NCBI GenBank assembly: GCA_002747035.1
Contig: PDRZ01000022.1
Coordinates: 1 to 64,000 of the forward strand
Source: Rhodobacterales bacterium
Lineage (GTDB): Bacteria > Pseudomonadota > Alphaproteobacteria > Rhodobacterales > Rhodobacteraceae
Direction: 5' to 3'
Length of the DNA stretch: 64,000 bases
Positions 7,427-16,397 of the stretch are shown here, piece by piece. Both the position numbers and the translations under genes were made by a program. Position 1 is the first letter of the stretch. Each line of letters starts with the position of its first letter. The notes below the pieces were generated by a model. That model had not been told where the DNA came from and made no database searches. It saw nothing but the letters and a program-made list of their open reading frames with translations.

Positions 7427-8787
7427 CCTCAGACAGTTCTGCCAATGCAACCGCCGATTCCGCTCCGGTGCAAAAGACGTCGCTTTATACGCTGAGCGCC
7501 CGGACGAAAAAACGCAACGCGGCCGAAGCCCGGTTCAAATTCTACGGTATTGCCGCGATTGCGACGGGGTTGTTCTTTCTCGTCGTATTGCTGAGCCAGA
7601 TCGTGCTCAACGGCTCGGGCGCGTTTCTTCAGGCGCGGATCACCGTGCCGGTGCATCTGGATCAGGCCAGAATTGAAAAGGCCGAGAAATCGGTGATGAA
7701 AACCTCGGGCTATCGCAAGCTGATCGAAGGGGCGTTGCTGGAGCAGATCACCGAACAGGGGATCGCCGGGGACATGAGCAAAGCCAAACATCTGCGCGTC
7801 ATGTTTTCCTCTGGTGCGCCCAACACGCTGCGCCAATATGTGCTGTCCAACCCGGACAGGATCAATTCCACCGTGACGCTGGCGCTGGCAACGTCAAGCC
7901 GGATTGACGGCTATCTCAAGGGCCGGGTCAGCCGCGACAGCATCACCGAGGACAAGAAGATCAATGCCGGTCATCTGGACCTTGCCGATGCCATGCGCGA
8001 CCGGGGCACATTGAAGAAAAGCTTCAACTGGGGGTTCATCACCGGCAACGATGCGTCGGACCTGCGCCCGGAACAGTCGGGCATGGGGCAATCCATGCTT
8101 GGTTCGCTGGCGATGATGATTGTGGTTCTGCTGGTCTGTCTGCCGGTCTCGGTCGCTGCGTCGATCTATCTGGAAGAATTTGCTCCGCGCAACAGGCTGA
8201 CCAATTTTATCGAGGTGAACATCTCGAACCTCGCTGCGGTGCCCTCGATCGTGTTCGGTATCCTCGCGCTGGCCGCGTTCATCCAGTTTGGCGGCGGGAC
8301 GTTGGGGATTGAACAACTGCGCGCCTCGGCACCTCTGGTGGGCGGGCTGGCGCTGTCGCTGATGACCCTGCCCACGATCATCATCGCCACCCGCGCGTCG
8401 CTGAAGGCGGTGCCGCCTTCGATCCGTGACGCCGCGCTTGGGGTCGGGGCGTCCAAGATGCAGGCCGTGTTTCATCATGTGCTGCCGCTGGCCATGCCCG
8501 GGATCATGACGGGCACCATCATCGGCCTTGCCGCGGCCCTTGGGGAAACCGCGCCGCTGCTGCTGATCGGGATGGTGGCCTTTGTCCAGACCGACATTGC
8601 CGGGCTTGGGTCATTTCTGACCGATCCCAATGTGGGGATGCCGGCCCAGATCTATATCTGGGCGACCCGCGCAGATGGCGCATGGTACGAACGCGCCTGG
8701 GGCGGTATCATCCTTTTGCTGGTTTTCCTCATTGCCATGAATACGCTGGCCATCATCCTGCGCCGCAAATTCGAACGCCGCTGGTAA
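7423..8787 (+). CDS. pstA: Phosphate ABC transporter permease PstA (long form)
   Basis: 454 residues, overlapping pstC by four bases. A cytoplasmic N-terminus with one membrane helix (about residues 44-66) precedes a soluble, probably periplasmic domain of about 140 residues that enterobacterial PstA (about 296 residues) lacks. The permease domain begins near residue 220 and includes the EAA loop (AVPPSIRDAALGVGASKMQAVFHHVLPLAMPGIMTG). It pairs with PstC to form the membrane channel, energised by PstB. DUF3333-type N-terminal extensions of this kind are known in alphaproteobacterial PstA. Confidence 0.95.
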   Translation: MTSDSSANATADSAPVQKTSLYTLSARTKKRNAAEARFKFYGIAAIATGLFFLVVLLSQIVLNGSGAFLQARITVPVHLDQARIEKAEKSVMKTSGYRKLIEGALLEQITEQGIAGDMSKAKHLRVMFSSGAPNTLRQYVLSNPDRINSTVTLALATSSRIDGYLKGRVSRDSITEDKKINAGHLDLADAMRDRGTLKKSFNWGFITGNDASDLRPEQSGMGQSMLGSLAMMIVVLLVCLPVSVAASIYLEEFAPRNRLTNFIEVNISNLAAVPSIVFGILALAAFIQFGGGTLGIEQLRASAPLVGGLALSLMTLPTIIIATRASLKAVPPSIRDAALGVGASKMQAVFHHVLPLAMPGIMTGTIIGLAAALGETAPLLLIGMVAFVQTDIAGLGSFLTDPNVGMPAQIYIWATRADGAWYERAWGGIILLLVFLIAMNTLAIILRRKFERRW

Positions 8788-8814
8788 AGCGTGTAAAACG
8801 GAGACACGAGAGAA

Positions 8815-9618
8815 ATGTATGACGCACCAGTCAAAACAGTGGAGAGCGCCGTGACCCAAGACAACACCAAAATCTCGGCCCGCAAGGTTCAGGTCTATTA
8901 CGGTGACACCCACGCCATCAAGGACGTGGACGTGGATATCGAAGACAAGACCGTCACCGCCTTTATCGGCCCGTCGGGATGCGGCAAATCCACCTTTCTT
9001 CGGTGCCTGAACCGGATGAACGACACCATCGACATCTGCCGGGTCCAGGGCGACATCCTGTTGGAGGGCGAAGATATCTACCATGCGCGGGTGGACCCGG
9101 TACAGCTGCGGGCCAAAGTGGGCATGGTGTTCCAGAAACCCAACCCGTTCCCGAAATCCATCTATGACAACATCGCCTATGGCCCCCGAATCCACGGTCT
9201 GGCCAGGAACAAGGCCGAGCTGGACGAGATCGTCGAAAAATCCCTGCGCCGCGGCGCGATATGGGACGAGGTCAAGGACCGGCTTGATGCGCCCGGCACC
9301 GGGCTTTCGGGCGGGCAACAGCAACGCCTGTGCATCGCCCGGGCCGTGGCCACGGAACCCGAGGTGTTGTTGATGGACGAACCCTGTTCCGCACTTGATC
9401 CCATTGCCACCGCACAGGTGGAAGAACTGATCGACGAACTGCGTCAGAATTTCAGCGTGGTGATCGTTACCCATTCGATGCAACAGGCCGCGCGCGTCAG
9501 CCAGAAAACCGCCTTCTTCCATCTGGGCAACCTCGTGGAATATGGCGAAACGGGCCAGATCTTCACCAACCCCATCGACCCCCGCACCGAAAGCTATATC
9601 ACCGGCCGGATCGGTTAA
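8815..9618 (+). CDS. pstB: Phosphate ABC transporter ATPase PstB
   Basis: 267 residues with a complete ABC ATPase set: Walker [10 protein letters not shown] (about residues 52-60), Q-loop [10 protein letters not shown], signature [14 protein letters not shown], Walker [15 protein letters not shown]-loop VTHSMQQ. Cytoplasmic; drives phosphate import through PstCA and takes part with PhoU in signalling phosphate status to the PhoR-PhoB system. The start at 8815 follows GGAGACACGAGAGAA; an internal ATG is not needed. Length agrees with the family. Confidence 0.97.
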   Translation: MYDAPVKTVESAVTQDNTKISARKVQVYYGDTHAIKDVDVDIEDKTVTAFIGPSGCGKSTFLRCLNRMNDTIDICRVQGDILLEGEDIYHARVDPVQLRAKVGMVFQKPNPFPKSIYDNIAYGPRIHGLARNKAELDEIVEKSLRRGAIWDEVKDRLDAPGTGLSGGQQQRLCIARAVATEPEVLLMDEPCSALDPIATAQVEELIDELRQNFSVVIVTHSMQQAARVSQKTAFFHLGNLVEYGETGQIFTNPIDPRTESYITGRIG

Positions 9619-9638
9619 TCGGCGAAGGAGACCTTCCG

Positions 9639-10367
9639 ATGAATGACGACACACACCATATCGCTTCGGCCTTCGACCGTGATCTGGAAGCGATCCAGGC
9701 CCGGATCATGAAAATGGGCGGGCTGGTCGAACGCGCCATCACCGACGCCGCCAACAGCCTTGAAAAACGTGACGAAGAGCTGGCCGAACAGGTGCGCGAC
9801 AACGACCGGGCGATTGACGATCTCGAGACTCTGATCAACGACGAATGCGTGCGCCTGATTGCGCTGCGGGCTCCCACCGCAATTGATCTGCGGCTGGTGC
9901 TGACTGTGATGAAGATCGCCGGCAATCTGGAACGGATCGGCGATTATTCCAAGAATATGGCGAAACGCACCGGGGTTCTGGTCCATATGGCCCAGATCGA
10001 CGGGGCCAACGTGTCGCTCAAACGAATGGCGCGGGATGTGAAGATCATGCTCAAGGACGCGCTGGATGCCTATATTCAACGCGACGCCGCGCTGGCGCTG
10101 GACGTGATCGCGCGCGACAGCGATATCGACCAGCTTTACAATGCCCTGTTCCGCGAATTCCTGACCTTCATGATGGAAGACCCGCGCAATATCACCCCCT
10201 GTATGCACCTGCATTTCATCGCCAAGAACACCGAACGCATGGGCGACCATGTGACGTCGATTGCCGAACAGGTGGTGTTTCTTGTGACCGGCGAAGCGCC
10301 CGCGGAGGATGTGCGCGACAAGGTCGACCACACCTCCTCGAAACTCTACAGCGAAGACAGGGCCTGA
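9639..10367 (+). CDS. phoU: Phosphate signalling protein PhoU
   Basis: 242 residues, all-helical, with the two-fold PhoU repeat: MKMGGLVERAITDAANSLEKRD near residue 23 and IAKNTERMGDHVTSIAEQVVF near residue 197, including the acidic metal-binding (E/D)xxxD motifs LERIGDYSKN and TERMGDHVTS. It acts in the cytoplasm as the negative regulator linking Pst transporter state to PhoR. Start ATG after GGCGAAGGAG. Located between pstB and phoB, the standard position. Confidence 0.96.
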   Translation: MNDDTHHIASAFDRDLEAIQARIMKMGGLVERAITDAANSLEKRDEELAEQVRDNDRAIDDLETLINDECVRLIALRAPTAIDLRLVLTVMKIAGNLERIGDYSKNMAKRTGVLVHMAQIDGANVSLKRMARDVKIMLKDALDAYIQRDAALALDVIARDSDIDQLYNALFREFLTFMMEDPRNITPCMHLHFIAKNTERMGDHVTSIAEQVVFLVTGEAPAEDVRDKVDHTSSKLYSEDRA

Positions 10368-10372
10368 CCCTC

Positions 10373-11062
10373 ATGTCCGCCGAACACCCCAGTGTGCTTC
10401 TGGTCGAAGATGAACCGGCACAGCGCGAAATACTCGCCTATAATCTACAGGCCGAAGGCTTTGACGTGCTGCGCGCCGCGGATGGCGAAGAGGCGTTGGT
10501 GATGGTCAGCGAGGCCCCCCCCGACATCATCCTGCTGGACTGGATGCTGCCCAATGTGTCGGGGATGGAAGTGTGCCGGAGGCTCAAGGCCCGGCCCGAA
10601 ACCCGCGCCGTGCCGATCATCATGCTGTCGGCCCGATCAGAAGAGATGGACCGGGTGCGCGGGCTGGAAACCGGGGCGGATGATTACGTGGTCAAACCCT
10701 ATTCCGTGGTGGAATTGATGGCGCGTGTGCGTACCCAGCTGCGCCGCACCCGTCCGTCCACGGTGGGCGAGCGATTGGAATATGATGACATCGTGCTGGA
10801 TTCCGAAACCCACCGGGTGACGCGGAACGGCGTGCCGTTGAAACTCGGTCCGACCGAGTTTCGCCTGCTGTCGACCTTCATGGAAAAACCCGGTCGGGTA
10901 TGGAGCCGCGAGCAGCTTCTTGACCGGGTCTGGGGGCGGGATGTTTACGTGGATACCCGCACCGTGGACGTGCATATCGGCCGGCTGCGCAAGGCGTTGA
11001 CAAGCCAGGGGGGCAGTGACCCGGTGCGCACCGTGCGCGGCGCGGGCTATTCGCTGGGCTAA
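10373..11062 (+). CDS. phoB: Phosphate regulon response regulator PhoB
   Basis: 229 residues: receiver domain (Asp13-Glu14 acidic pocket, phospho-acceptor Asp56 in LLDWMLP, Lys in VVKPYS near 106) and a C-terminal winged-helix OmpR-type domain (about 130-228, ending RTVRGAGYSL). It starts six bases after phoU. It activates promoters with Pho boxes such as the one before pstS, giving auto-amplification. The histidine kinase PhoR is not in this window, so it must be encoded elsewhere. Confidence 0.96.
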   Translation: MSAEHPSVLLVEDEPAQREILAYNLQAEGFDVLRAADGEEALVMVSEAPPDIILLDWMLPNVSGMEVCRRLKARPETRAVPIIMLSARSEEMDRVRGLETGADDYVVKPYSVVELMARVRTQLRRTRPSTVGERLEYDDIVLDSETHRVTRNGVPLKLGPTEFRLLSTFMEKPGRVWSREQLLDRVWGRDVYVDTRTVDVHIGRLRKALTSQGGSDPVRTVRGAGYSLG

Positions 11063-11116
11063 CGGCCATTCCATGGCGCGGCCATGCGGCCATCCGATGT
11101 GATCCTGGGCGTTTCA

Positions 11117-11167
11117 TTAAAGCGTTTCCGCATGACTTTGTTACAGCGTGGTGTGGAAACGCTTTAA
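11117..11167. repeat. Dispersed palindromic repeat, copy 1 (single unit)
   Basis: Perfect 13-base arms TTAAAGCGTTTCC (11117-11129) and GGAAACGCTTTAA (11155-11167) with a 25-base centre that itself has weak symmetry. It lies between the convergent phoB and LysR genes and could act as a bidirectional transcription stop. Related copies are at 49682-49738, 54636-54750 and 58850-58964. Confidence 0.85.
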
Positions 11168-11301
11168 CCTTTCCGGGGAACTTCGCGCGCATTCGCAAAA
11201 CCCGCGCGGGGGATGCCGCTCCGGTGCCGCCCCGGTGCCGCATTTTCACCCCCTATAAGACTGGGTCAAATAGGGGTTAACCCATACCGACAGGGAATGG
11301 A

Positions 11302-12210
11302 TCACCGGGGCAACATGTCTTCGTTGGCGACTTCCTGTTTAAGCCAATCGCGAAAGGCGGCCAATGCGCGGTCTTCCGATTTCGTGTCGGGCCAGATCAG
11401 CCAATAGGCCCCAAGGCTCTGCACCGGCCCGCCCGTGGCGATTTTCAACCGCCCCTCGATCAACTCCCGTTCAACAAGGTATTCAGGCAACAAGGCCACG
11501 CCCAGCCCGTGAAGGGCGGCCTGAATGATCGTGGAAAACTGGTCGTGAAACGTGCCAATGGTGCGCCCGCTTTCCACCCCCTGCCGCGCGAACCAGTCTT
11601 CCCAGGCCCGGGGCCGGGTTTGGATATGCAAGAGCGGCAGGCGCAACAGGTCACGGGGGCCGGTGATCTGCATCCCGGCCAGAAGATCGGGGTTGGCCAC
11701 GGGCACCACGGTTTCATCCAGAAGTTTCATCTTTTCGGTGTTTGGCCAATCTCCCTTCCCGAAATGTAACGCTGCATCAAAGGGTTCAGTGTCAAAGTTA
11801 AAGCTGTTTAGCCGGGTGGTCATGTTGATCGTGATGTCCGGGTGCTGTTCGGCAAATCGGGGCAGGCGCGGAACCAGCCACCGCATCCCGAACGTGGGCA
11901 GGATGGCCAGATTGACCGCGCCTCCGCCGGGATTGGTGGTGACGCGCAACGAGGCCTGTGCGATCTGGTGCAGGGCGGTGCGGATCTCTTCGGCATAGCG
12001 TTCCCCGGCTCCTGTCAGAACCAGCCGCTTGTTCTTGCGCTGGAACAGCTTGACGCCCAGTTGGGATTCCAGCCCCTGAAGCTGCCGCGACACCGCGCTT
12101 TGGGTCAGGGAAAGCTCCTGAGCCGCTGCGGTGGCGCTGCCCAAACGGCCCACGGCCTCCAGCGCCTGTAGGGCCGGGATTGCGGGCAAAAGGCGGCGCG
12201 GCGCGGTCAT
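11302..12210 (-). CDS. LysR-family transcriptional regulator (GcvA-like), next to gcdH
   Basis: About 302 residues: N-terminal winged HTH (LGSATAAAQELSLTQSAVSRQLQGLE, about residues 21-46) and a periplasmic-binding-like effector domain (about 90-295). ATG 12210 (MTAPRR) is preferred because GAGGA sits at normal spacing; ATG 12219 would be too close to it. It is divergent from glutaryl-CoA dehydrogenase across about 110 bases, the arrangement of LysR regulators that sense a pathway intermediate, so control of gcdH by glutarate or glutaryl-CoA is a reasonable inference. The protein groups by sequence with the GcvA-type branch (ALxAFEAVARxGS-like opening). Confidence 0.9.
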   Translation of the reverse strand: MTAPRRLLPAIPALQALEAVGRLGSATAAAQELSLTQSAVSRQLQGLESQLGVKLFQRKNKRLVLTGAGERYAEEIRTALHQIAQASLRVTTNPGGGAVNLAILPTFGMRWLVPRLPRFAEQHPDITINMTTRLNSFNFDTEPFDAALHFGKGDWPNTEKMKLLDETVVPVANPDLLAGMQITGPRDLLRLPLLHIQTRPRAWEDWFARQGVESGRTIGTFHDQFSTIIQAALHGLGVALLPEYLVERELIEGRLKIATGGPVQSLGAYWLIWPDTKSEDRALAAFRDWLKQEVANEDMLPR

Positions 12211-12237
12211 GTATTCCATTTCCTCATGTATTAATGC

Positions 12238-12252
12238 GAAATATACGATTTC
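12238..12252. promoter_or_regulatory. Candidate LysR operator between regulator and gcdH
   Basis: GAAAT-ATACG-ATTTC is a perfect interrupted palindrome of 15 bases, in an AT-rich patch of the divergent promoter region. LysR regulators typically bind short dyads of this size in such positions. Assignment is by location and symmetry only. Confidence 0.45.
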
Positions 12253-12321
12253 ATATGCGTAAAACGCAAGCTAGAATGCCGCCCGAACGCACCGTTTAAC
12301 CCGCCTTAAAGGATTGCTGAT

Positions 12322-13542
12322 ATGACTGAAAAACCTGCCCTTCGCGCCAAGGATGCGCCTGATCTTGGACGTTTTTCCTGGGATGATCCGTTCCGGTTTG
12401 ACGATCAGCTCTCCGAAGACGAACGTATGATCCGCGACAGCGCCCGCGCCTATGCGCAGGAAAAACTGCAACCCCGGGTGACGGACGCCTTTGAAAACGA
12501 AGTGACAGACCCGGAGATTTTCGCCGAGATGGGCGGAATGGGCCTTCTTGGGGTGACCACACCGGAACAATATGGCGGGCTGGGGTCGGGCTATGTCTCC
12601 TATGGCCTTGTTGCGCGCGAAGTGGAGCGGGTGGACAGCGGATACCGCTCGATGATGTCGGTACAGTCCAGCTTGGTGATGTATCCGATTTACGCCTATG
12701 GCTCCGAGGAGCAGCGCAACAAATACCTGCCCAAACTGTCCAGCGGTGAATGGATCGGTTGTTTCGGGTTGACCGAACCCGATGCCGGGTCCGATCCGGC
12801 GGGTATGAAAACCACCGCGAAGAAAACCGAAGGCGGTTATGTGCTGAACGGGTCCAAGATGTGGATTTCCAACGCGCCGATTGCCGATGTTTTCGTGGTC
12901 TGGGCCAAGTCCGAAGCCCATGGCGGCAAGATCCGTGGCTTTGTACTGGACAAGGGCACCAAGGGGCTTAGCGCCCCGAAAATACAGAACAAATTGTCCC
13001 TTCGCGCCTCGATCACCGGGGAAATCGTGATGGAGGATGTCGAGGTGGGCGAAGAGGCGCTTCTGCCTCATATCGAAGGGTTGAAAGGCCCGTTCGGGTG
13101 TCTCAACCGCGCGCGCTATGGCATCAGCTGGGGTGCCTTGGGGGCCGCAGAATTCTGCTGGCATGCCGCCCGTCAATACGGGCTGGACCGGCACCAGTTC
13201 CGCCGCCCCCTGGCGCAAACCCAGCTGTTCCAGAAAAAGCTGGCCGACATGCAGACCGAGATTACGCTTGGCCTTCAGGCGAGCCTGCGGGTCGGGCGGT
13301 TGATGGACGAGGCCAACGCCGCACCCGAAATGGTGTCGATCGTGAAAAGAAACAATTGCGGCAAAGCGTTGGACATCGCCCGCATGGCGCGTGACATGCA
13401 TGGCGGCAACGGGATCAGCCTTGAATTCCACGTCATCCGCCATATGGTGAACCTTGAAACGGTGAACACCTATGAAGGCGCTCATGACGTTCATGCCCTG
13501 ATCCTTGGACGCGCACAGACCGGGCTTCAGGCATTCTTCTGA
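12322..13542 (+). CDS. gcdH: Glutaryl-CoA dehydrogenase
   Basis: A 406-residue acyl-CoA dehydrogenase that oxidises and decarboxylates glutaryl-CoA to crotonyl-CoA in lysine, tryptophan and related degradation, passing electrons to ETF. N-terminal helical, central beta and C-terminal helical domains are complete. FAD-binding [14 protein letters not shown] (about 149-162) and KMWISNAP are visible. The catalytic base is Glu385 in [16 protein letters not shown], a segment diagnostic for GcdH among acyl-CoA dehydrogenases; [12 protein letters not shown] is likewise typical. Start ATG 12322. Divergent LysR regulator upstream, strong terminator downstream, so probably monocistronic. Confidence 0.95.
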   Translation: MTEKPALRAKDAPDLGRFSWDDPFRFDDQLSEDERMIRDSARAYAQEKLQPRVTDAFENEVTDPEIFAEMGGMGLLGVTTPEQYGGLGSGYVSYGLVAREVERVDSGYRSMMSVQSSLVMYPIYAYGSEEQRNKYLPKLSSGEWIGCFGLTEPDAGSDPAGMKTTAKKTEGGYVLNGSKMWISNAPIADVFVVWAKSEAHGGKIRGFVLDKGTKGLSAPKIQNKLSLRASITGEIVMEDVEVGEEALLPHIEGLKGPFGCLNRARYGISWGALGAAEFCWHAARQYGLDRHQFRRPLAQTQLFQKKLADMQTEITLGLQASLRVGRLMDEANAAPEMVSIVKRNNCGKALDIARMARDMHGGNGISLEFHVIRHMVNLETVNTYEGAHDVHALILGRAQTGLQAFF

Positions 13543-13556
13543 TCCCAAAGCCCATT

Positions 13557-13596
13557 TTTCCCGCCGGATTTGCTCTCACCCGGCGGGAAATTTTTT
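13557..13596 (+). terminator. Intrinsic terminator of gcdH
   Basis: CCCGCCGG (13560-13567) pairs with CCGGCGGG (13580-13587), extended by TTT/AAA, followed by TTTTTT (13591-13596). A classical rho-independent terminator 15 bases after the stop. Confidence 0.92.
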
Positions 13597-13748
13597 GTTT
13601 CGGGCATATATCAAAGTCGTATCTTTTGTTTTTCTTCGCGACCCTCCTTGCGCAGACGCCATAATGGCGGGGGCAGGGCCTGTGCCGTTCGGGCCGCGCC
13701 CATTTTTCCGGCTTAAAGCGGGGCACTCAGGACCCGGTCACAGAAAAG

Positions 13749-13783
13749 AAAACCCCGCCGTGCGGATCGCAGGGCGGGGTTTT
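13749..13783 (-). terminator. Terminator of the MepK-like gene (bidirectional form)
   Basis: AAAACCCCGCC (13749-13759) pairs with GGCGGGGTTTT (13773-13783) over a 13-base loop. Read leftward it ends in TTTTCTTTTC, 20 bases after the stop of the minus-strand gene. Confidence 0.88.
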
Positions 13784-13802
13784 CCTGAATATCATGAGAG
13801 GC

Positions 13803-14372
13803 TTACCGGCCCCAGCTACGCACCGGGCCGCAATCCATATGAACAAAGTTGGATCCGGAATATCGGCCGACACCGCCGCCGCGACAGGCGCTTGCGGCGC
13901 GGGCCATCTGGCTGACCGAGCGCGAGGACAGGCGAAGATCGGCGGCCTGACCTTTCATATGCAGCGAATTCTTGGCAACCCCGCGCGACCGCGACCGCAG
14001 CATGGCATTGGTCTTCGGGCTGCGATAGCCCGAGAGCAACATATAGGGTTCCTTGACATCCATCAGGTTGTGCGACGCGGCCATGATGTCGATGGTGCGC
14101 AGGTCGATGTATTTCACATCCCCCGTGCGCCAGTCGCGCATGAAGTGATGCACTTCCTTGATCGCCTCTTTGATATAGCTGCCTTCCACCCAATAGATCA
14201 TGTCGATCTTTTCACCGGTGCGGGCCGAATACATCTTGATACGGCGAATATCGCCTGCGCCGCGCAACACGCCAGCGGCGCTGGAAAATGTGGGGGCCGC
14301 GGTGATTGTGGTTGCCGCAAATGCACCAAGCAGTGCACGCCGTGAAATGTTCAACGAGCTTTTATCCGTCAT
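13803..14372 (-). CDS. Tat-exported murein endopeptidase, MepK/DUF882 type
   Basis: 189 residues. The ATG at 14372 is preferred over an in-frame TTG two codons earlier. A twin-arginine signal (SLNISRRALLGAFAATT) leads into a DUF882 / peptidase M15-like domain. Zinc ligands are visible in HMKGQAADLR (His, Asp) and FVHMDCGPVR (His). In E. coli the homologue MepK (YcbK) cuts 3-3 cross-links in peptidoglycan and is encoded beside the L,D-transpeptidase LdtD (YcbB). Here the neighbour, divergently transcribed, is also an LdtD-like enzyme, which supports the assignment strongly. Confidence 0.87.
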   Translation of the reverse strand: MTDKSSLNISRRALLGAFAATTITAAPTFSSAAGVLRGAGDIRRIKMYSARTGEKIDMIYWVEGSYIKEAIKEVHHFMRDWRTGDVKYIDLRTIDIMAASHNLMDVKEPYMLLSGYRSPKTNAMLRSRSRGVAKNSLHMKGQAADLRLSSRSVSQMARAASACRGGGVGRYSGSNFVHMDCGPVRSWGR

Positions 14373-14378
14373 AGTCAA

Positions 14379-14750
14379 AGCGCCGTCCCGTCGCTTACCT
14401 GTTTATATAGCCGGGATGTTACCCGGCACCTGCTTTTACATCCCCAGATGCGCCGCTCTTATTGCATAGATCGAATCGTCAGCAAAGCGCCATTTGGTTC
14501 AAATTGAGAGGTATCAAGCTGTTTCGGCAGAAAATTGCTGAAATTCTGCGGATTGTGGTTTCGGTGCGGAGAAACGAAAATTTTTCGTTAGGAAACAATA
14601 AGACTCTCGCGTCGCCAGAGGGGAATTTTCGCGATCTTGCCGCAAATAGCATAGTTGTGAATGGACAAAAGGCGGCCGGATAACGCAATAAAGGGCAGAA
14701 TTTTGCAGAATCTTAATGACAGACAAAATTACAGACGAGCGGGGACTTTG
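14379..14750. promoter_or_regulatory. Divergent promoter region between MepK-like and LdtD-like genes
   Basis: About 370 bases with no recognisable gene and a clearly lower GC content than the flanks, especially 14500-14740. It should hold both promoters, but no regulator site could be identified with confidence. Confidence 0.5.
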
Positions 14751-16367
14751 ATGACTTTTCTACAGGCAAGACGATCCACAGCCGCGGGGTTGGCCGCGAT
14801 GTTGTGTACTGCAATCGCCATTCTTTTTGCACCGGTGCCTGCCAGCGCCCAGGTGACGGCGTTCAAACAAGCGGTGGCCGAAGCCGCTGCCAAGGACAAG
14901 GACCTGGCCGCGTTTTACCAGGCCAACGGCTATAAATCGCTATGGACCGGCACGTTTGGTCGTGATGCCAGCCGCCGCAAGGCGCTGTTTGCCGCGATTG
15001 CCAATGCGGGTGTACACGGGCTTCCGGTCAAACGGTATAATGCCGAAAGCCTGAAGGCACAGCTTAAATCGGTGCGCAACCCGCGCGAGCGTGGCAAGCT
15101 TGAGGTCGCGTTGTCCCGCACCTTTGTTCAATATGCCCGCGACATGCAGACCGGTGCCATCAAGCCCCGCACAATCGACAGCGGAATCGTGCGCGCCATC
15201 CCGTATCGCGCCCGCAGCTCGTATCTGGTGAATTTCGCCAAAAGCAACCCCAACGGGTTTTTCAAGGCGCTGCCGCCCAAGACCCCGGAATATACGCGGC
15301 TTCTGAAGGAAAAGATGAAGCTGGAAAAGCGGCTGGCAAATGGCGGCTGGGGTCAGAAGGTCCCGGCGAAATCGCTGAAACCCGGTCAGTCGGGCAATGC
15401 GGTGGTGATCCTGCGCAACCGTTTGGTTGCCATGGGCTACATGAACCGCTCGTCGGCACAAAGCTATGACGCCAAGATGCAAAAGGCGGTTCAGCAGTTC
15501 CAGCTGGATCACGGGTTGGCCGCCGATGGGGTTGCTGGTCCCGGCACCATGGCCGAAATCAACAAATCCGTGCAGTCGCGCCTGCAAACGGTCATCGTGG
15601 CCATGGAGCGGGAACGCTGGGTCAACCAGCCGCGCGGCAAGCGTCACGTGCTGGTCAATATTCCGGACTTCACGGTCAAGATCATCGACAATGAAAAGGT
15701 CACCTTTGAAACCCGTGCCGTGGTGGGGGCCAACAAGGCAGACCGCCGCAGCCCCGAATTTTCGGACGTGATGGAGCACATGGTGATCAACCCCACCTGG
15801 AACGTGCCCCGGTCGATCGCGGTGAAAGAATATCTGCCGATGATGAAGAAGAACCGCAATGCCGCCAGCCACCTGCGTCTGGTCGATTCCCGCGGTCGCA
15901 CGGTCAGCCGCGCCAACATCAACTTTGGTGCCTATAATGAACGCACCTTCCCGTTCAACATCAAACAGCCGCCCAGCCGCCGCAACGCGTTGGGGCTGGT
16001 GAAATTCATGTTCCCGAACAAATACAACATCTATCTGCACGATACGCCGGCCAAGAACCTGTTCAGCCGCGAAACCCGTGCCTATAGCCATGGCTGTATC
16101 CGCCTGCATAAGCCATTTGAATTTGCCTATACGCTTCTGGCCAAGCAGTCATCGAACCCCCAGGGCGAGTTCAAGGCCTATCTTGATACGGGCAAGGAAA
16201 AGGCGGTTGCGTTGAAAGAACAGGTGCCGGTGCATATCATTTACCGCACCGCGTTCACGTCGCCAAAGGGGCGGATGCAATACCGTCGTGACATTTATGG
16301 TCGGGACGCGCGCATCTGGAACGCGCTGGCAAAAGCGGGGGTTTCCCTTCGCGCTGTGGGGGGGTAA
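14751..16367 (+). CDS. L,D-transpeptidase, LdtD/YcbB type
   Basis: The ATG at 14751 gives a 538-residue protein that begins with a signal peptide (cleavage near PASAQV); the frame is open further upstream but without a signal there. Order: N-terminal scaffold domain, peptidoglycan-binding domain (GQSGNAVVILRNRL to GVAGPGTMAEIN, about 210-272), then a YkuD catalytic domain with HDTPAKNLFSRETRAYSHGCIRL in which Cys449 is the nucleophile. It forms 3-3 meso-diaminopimelate cross-links in the periplasm. Divergently paired with a MepK-like endopeptidase that would open the same bonds. Confidence 0.92.
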   Translation: MTFLQARRSTAAGLAAMLCTAIAILFAPVPASAQVTAFKQAVAEAAAKDKDLAAFYQANGYKSLWTGTFGRDASRRKALFAAIANAGVHGLPVKRYNAESLKAQLKSVRNPRERGKLEVALSRTFVQYARDMQTGAIKPRTIDSGIVRAIPYRARSSYLVNFAKSNPNGFFKALPPKTPEYTRLLKEKMKLEKRLANGGWGQKVPAKSLKPGQSGNAVVILRNRLVAMGYMNRSSAQSYDAKMQKAVQQFQLDHGLAADGVAGPGTMAEINKSVQSRLQTVIVAMERERWVNQPRGKRHVLVNIPDFTVKIIDNEKVTFETRAVVGANKADRRSPEFSDVMEHMVINPTWNVPRSIAVKEYLPMMKKNRNAASHLRLVDSRGRTVSRANINFGAYNERTFPFNIKQPPSRRNALGLVKFMFPNKYNIYLHDTPAKNLFSRETRAYSHGCIRLHKPFEFAYTLLAKQSSNPQGEFKAYLDTGKEKAVALKEQVPVHIIYRTAFTSPKGRMQYRRDIYGRDARIWNALAKAGVSLRAVGG

Positions 16368-16397
16368 TCCTAGCCCCAAATCATAGGGGCAAGAGCC

